DNA of 64,000 nucleotides, taken from an uncultured Flaviramulus sp. (GTDB taxonomy: Bacteria; Bacteroidota; Bacteroidia; Flavobacteriales; Flavobacteriaceae). Shown one piece after another: positions 61,576 through 64,000 of this stretch. A model generated the notes under the pieces. That model saw nothing but the letters and a program-made list of their open reading frames with translations. It was not told the DNA's origin and did no database searches. Each line of letters starts with the position of its first letter. The first letter of the stretch is position 1. The stretch is taken from NCBI GenBank assembly GCA_947495125.1, contig CANLXL010000003.1, positions 434,001-498,000 on the forward strand. The letters are read 5' to 3'. The position numbers were made by a program, and so were the translations under genes.

Positions 61576-63069
61576 ATGAAACGATTTTATAATATATTGA
61601 AAGTAAGTTTAATGGTGCTTCTTGGATTGACCCTAACCCATTGTGAAGACCCATTAAAAACAGAAATTTTTGGAGAATTTGCTCCAACCAACGGACCGGC
61701 TTCTGAAGGTTTTATGGAAGGTCTTTTAAATGGTGTTTATGCCGAGTTTCAGCTTAATGGTGCGACAGGAAGAGACTTTATTTACTTCTCAGATTTTAGC
61801 GGTGACCATCTTTGGAACGAACGTGGTGGTTTAAGTCGTGTAACGGCCTTTGTTCTGAATTGGAACTGGGATGCTCAAAACCCTTCCTGGTTTAGAAACG
61901 GTTTTTGGAGTCAGCCTTATCAGGCCATTCGAAATGCCAACGCTTTTTTAGAAGTGGTTGACGATTCGGAGTTAACCGATGCTCAAAAAAAGCAGTGGAC
62001 GGCAGAAGTACGATTTATGAGAGCCACCATGTACTCGTTCATGTATAATTTGTTTGGTCCGGTGCCCTTAAGAACATCTAGTAGCGACGAGCCCAACCTG
62101 GCCAGAGCTACAAACGACGAGATGCTCAATTTTATTGAAAGCGAATTGATCGCAGCTGCACCCGATTTACCATTACAAGGCGAGCAATTTGGTAGAGCCA
62201 CCAGAGGTGCTGCATATGGTGTTTTGGCGAAGCACTATTTGAACACTAAAAAATGGTCTAAAGTGGTTGAATATGCAGACTTAATCGATGGACTGGGGCA
62301 ATACAGTCTTTATATGGCTGGAGATAACCCACATCGTGACCTGTTCAAACCGGCGTTTGAAACTATCGAAACTGAAACGATCTTTTCATATACGGTAACA
62401 CCATTAATTAGTAGTACTGCAAACGCTATTATGTCGCATTCTTATCCTGAAAGTACCTATAAGTCTTTTGTAAATGGTGATGATGTGAAACTACCGAATC
62501 AGTCCATTTCAGGAACTAAGAATAGAGTGTACGATCATTTCTTTAACTCCTTTCATCCGGATGACGATAGAAAAAAACAGATTATAAATCAGTACATCAA
62601 TACCAACGATGAGACTATAACTCAGGAGCCAAATAAGAATAGTGCATTCAAGTATTGGCCGGATCCTGAGATGGATGCCTGGAGAAGTGGGCACGATTTC
62701 AGAGTGGTAAGATATGCCGATATATTATTGTCTAAAGCAGAGGCTTTAAATGAATTGAATGGACCTAATCAGGTTACCATCGATCTTATAAATCAGGTAA
62801 GAACCAGAGCCAAAGCTCCGGCCGTTGATCTAGGAGACTTCGGAGACAAGGAAGCTCTAAGAGATGCTATTCTTGATGAAAGAGGGTGGGAATTCTATTT
62901 TGAAGGTAAGAGAAGAGAGGATTTAATTAGACATGGCAAATTTGTTAGTGCTAAGAAAAATCACCCGGTGCACCCGGTACCTTCTGCTGAAGATTTCAGA
63001 GTGTTAATTCCAATACCTCAGGCAGAAATTGATGCGAACCCGAACATGGTTCAGAATCCGGGGTATTAA
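61576..63069 (+). CDS. SusD/RagB-family glycan-binding lipoprotein
   Basis: A 497-residue outer-surface lipoprotein with lipobox LTHC (Cys at about residue 23). It shows the SusD helical core: YQAIRNANAFLEVV, AEVRFMRATMYSFMYNLFGP, RATRGAAYGVLAKHYLNTKK, DFRVVRYADILLSKAEALNE and the C-terminal ERGWEFYFEGKRREDLIRHG. It caps the SusC barrel and captures the glycan. It begins 33 bases after susC. Confidence 0.95.
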   Translation: MKRFYNILKVSLMVLLGLTLTHCEDPLKTEIFGEFAPTNGPASEGFMEGLLNGVYAEFQLNGATGRDFIYFSDFSGDHLWNERGGLSRVTAFVLNWNWDAQNPSWFRNGFWSQPYQAIRNANAFLEVVDDSELTDAQKKQWTAEVRFMRATMYSFMYNLFGPVPLRTSSSDEPNLARATNDEMLNFIESELIAAAPDLPLQGEQFGRATRGAAYGVLAKHYLNTKKWSKVVEYADLIDGLGQYSLYMAGDNPHRDLFKPAFETIETETIFSYTVTPLISSTANAIMSHSYPESTYKSFVNGDDVKLPNQSISGTKNRVYDHFFNSFHPDDDRKKQIINQYINTNDETITQEPNKNSAFKYWPDPEMDAWRSGHDFRVVRYADILLSKAEALNELNGPNQVTIDLINQVRTRAKAPAVDLGDFGDKEALRDAILDERGWEFYFEGKRREDLIRHGKFVSAKKNHPVHPVPSAEDFRVLIPIPQAEIDANPNMVQNPGY

Positions 63070-63109
63070 TACATTATAAATTTGAGTTAGTTTAGTTTTG
63101 AGTATGATG

Positions 63110-63140
63110 ACTCTCCCGGCCATTGGCGGGTCGGGGGAGT
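63110..63140. promoter_or_regulatory. GC-rich hairpin between susD and the alpha-galactosidase gene
   Basis: ACTCTCCCG (63110-63118) pairs with CGGGGGAGT (63132-63140) with one G-T wobble and a 13-base loop. There is no T run after it. It probably stabilises the upstream susCD mRNA or reduces downstream expression. Confidence 0.5.
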
Positions 63141-63209
63141 ATATCTGATGCTTCGAAAATGGACTGGATACACTTCAATTTTCTTTAATAAAATTCTGCA
63201 GGCTATATT

Positions 63210-64000
63210 ATGAAGTTTAAGATAGTATTAATGATCCTTTTAGTGGTCAATATATTAGGTAAAAAAGGGTTTTCGCAATCTGAAACCAGTGGTTATATGC
63301 TTAATGGTTTTAATATAGAAATTGTCGGAGATTTAAACGGGTTTTCTCTCGATTGGCAAACACAACAAATAGAGCCCAATTTAGAAATTGCAACGATCAC
63401 CTTAAAAAATTCTCAAGGAGCTATTCCTCCACAACTCTCATTAAAATGGGTAGTACAATCCAATAATATTGCCGGTTACTGGAGCAGCCAGGCTCATTTG
63501 GATAAAACCATTACCCCGGATTGGGGGCCGGCACAAGTAAAATCGATGTTATCGAGACATGCCCCGGTAATTTGTCTTTTCGGACATGACGATTCAAACC
63601 GACAAACCTTCGCCGTTTCAGAAGCATTAAGCACGGTCATCACAAGTACTTCTGTAAAAGAGGAAAACGGGATGATGTATAATGAAATTCAACTGTTTAC
63701 AGAAAAGCATAAAACATTAAAAACCTACGAAATACAGCTTCGGCTGGATACGCGACCCATACCATATTCAGAATCCATAGCCGACGTGGCTTCATGGTGG
63801 ACTACGTTTGAGTTGTATAAACCGTCTGTAGTTCCGGAAGCAGCAAAGTTACCCGTGTATTCAAGCTGGTATAGCTACCATCAAAATGTAACAAAAGAAG
63901 CCTTGGTTGAAGAATGTAAACTTGCCAAATCCATGGGATTTGAGTCCATTATTGTGGACGATGGTTGGCAGACCTTAGATAGTAACCGAGGGTATGCTTA
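63210..64000 (+). CDS. GH36-type alpha-galactosidase (partial, runs off window)
   Basis: The frame from ATG 63210 is open to the right edge (about 263 codons). A signal peptide ends GFSQ. The N-terminal beta-sandwich follows (NGFNIEIVGDLNGFSLDW to about residue 200). Then the barrel starts, PVYSSWYSYHQNVTKE and AKSMGFESIIVDDGWQTLDS, the clan GH-D alpha-galactosidase pattern (WYSYHQ, VDDGWQ). The catalytic Asp residues lie beyond the window. It would release galactose from alpha-galactosides and is linked to the SusC/SusD genes. Confidence 0.88.
   Translation, partial: MKFKIVLMILLVVNILGKKGFSQSETSGYMLNGFNIEIVGDLNGFSLDWQTQQIEPNLEIATITLKNSQGAIPPQLSLKWVVQSNNIAGYWSSQAHLDKTITPDWGPAQVKSMLSRHAPVICLFGHDDSNRQTFAVSEALSTVITSTSVKEENGMMYNEIQLFTEKHKTLKTYEIQLRLDTRPIPYSESIADVASWWTTFELYKPSVVPEAAKLPVYSSWYSYHQNVTKEALVEECKLAKSMGFESIIVDDGWQTLDSNRGYA

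Overview
The window looks like chromosomal DNA of a marine-type Flavobacteriaceae (Bacteroidota). It is AT-rich and many genes are preceded by the Bacteroidota -7 element TAnnTTTG rather than a strong Shine-Dalgarno. It also encodes a SusC/SusD pair with an ECF sigma/FecR anti-sigma, a type IX secretion (T9SS) C-terminal sorting domain, RseP, Mfd, Tex and typical flavobacterial lipoproteins. Every functional call rests on motif recognition by eye; no database search was run.

Layout. 1-2.8 kb (minus): a type II restriction-modification cassette (XRE regulator, Vsr nickase, C5-cytosine methyltransferase, HpaII-like endonuclease cut by the window edge). 3-9.5 kb: radical SAM protein, AraC regulator, HD hydrolase, acetyltransferase, acyl-ACP desaturase and lysophospholipid acyltransferase. 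9.6-16 kb: bacilliredoxin, TerB/J-domain protein, DksA-like protein, and an ECF sigma factor followed by a large membrane protein joining an anti-sigma-like N-terminus to a TonB C-terminal domain. 16-21 kb: a membrane-anchored winged-helix regulator divergent from an exported SUMF1/YceI/WD40/WD40 operon, with phased 11-bp repeats between them. 21-37 kb: mainly housekeeping genes (metG, ferritin, tex, IMPase-like, mfd, TlpA-like, YraN).

37.5-48.8 kb is a metal-homeostasis block on the minus strand: a DtxR-family regulator with a palindrome at its predicted start point, a porin-like protein, a Zn/Mn-type ABC transporter (binding protein, ATPase, two permeases), then FeoA/FeoB with a FeoB-associated Cys-rich peptide, and an SCO protein. 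The ABC operon is interrupted between ATPase and first permease by a four-helix-bundle (S23-family) gene bounded by inverted copies of a 10-mer. 49-51 kb: rseP, then an intact tRNA-Asn flanked by a partial 5' copy, a frameshifted GIY-YIG nuclease gene and a partial 3' copy with terminator. 51-54.6 kb: a sialic-acid-type module (N-acetylneuraminate-lyase-like enzyme and a kelch-domain/sodium symporter fusion). 55-56.2 kb: nitroreductase and divergent HxlR regulator. 56.2-64 kb: a polysaccharide utilization locus (ECF sigma, FecR, SusC with STN domain, SusD, and a GH36-type alpha-galactosidase running off the edge).

The two most unusual structures are small apparently mobile units: the S23 gene between inverted repeats inside the metal ABC operon, and the GIY-YIG/tRNA-Asn direct-repeat structure. 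The membrane-bound regulator with 11-bp phased sites beside exported WD40 proteins, and the anti-sigma/TonB fusion, are the most interesting signalling candidates.
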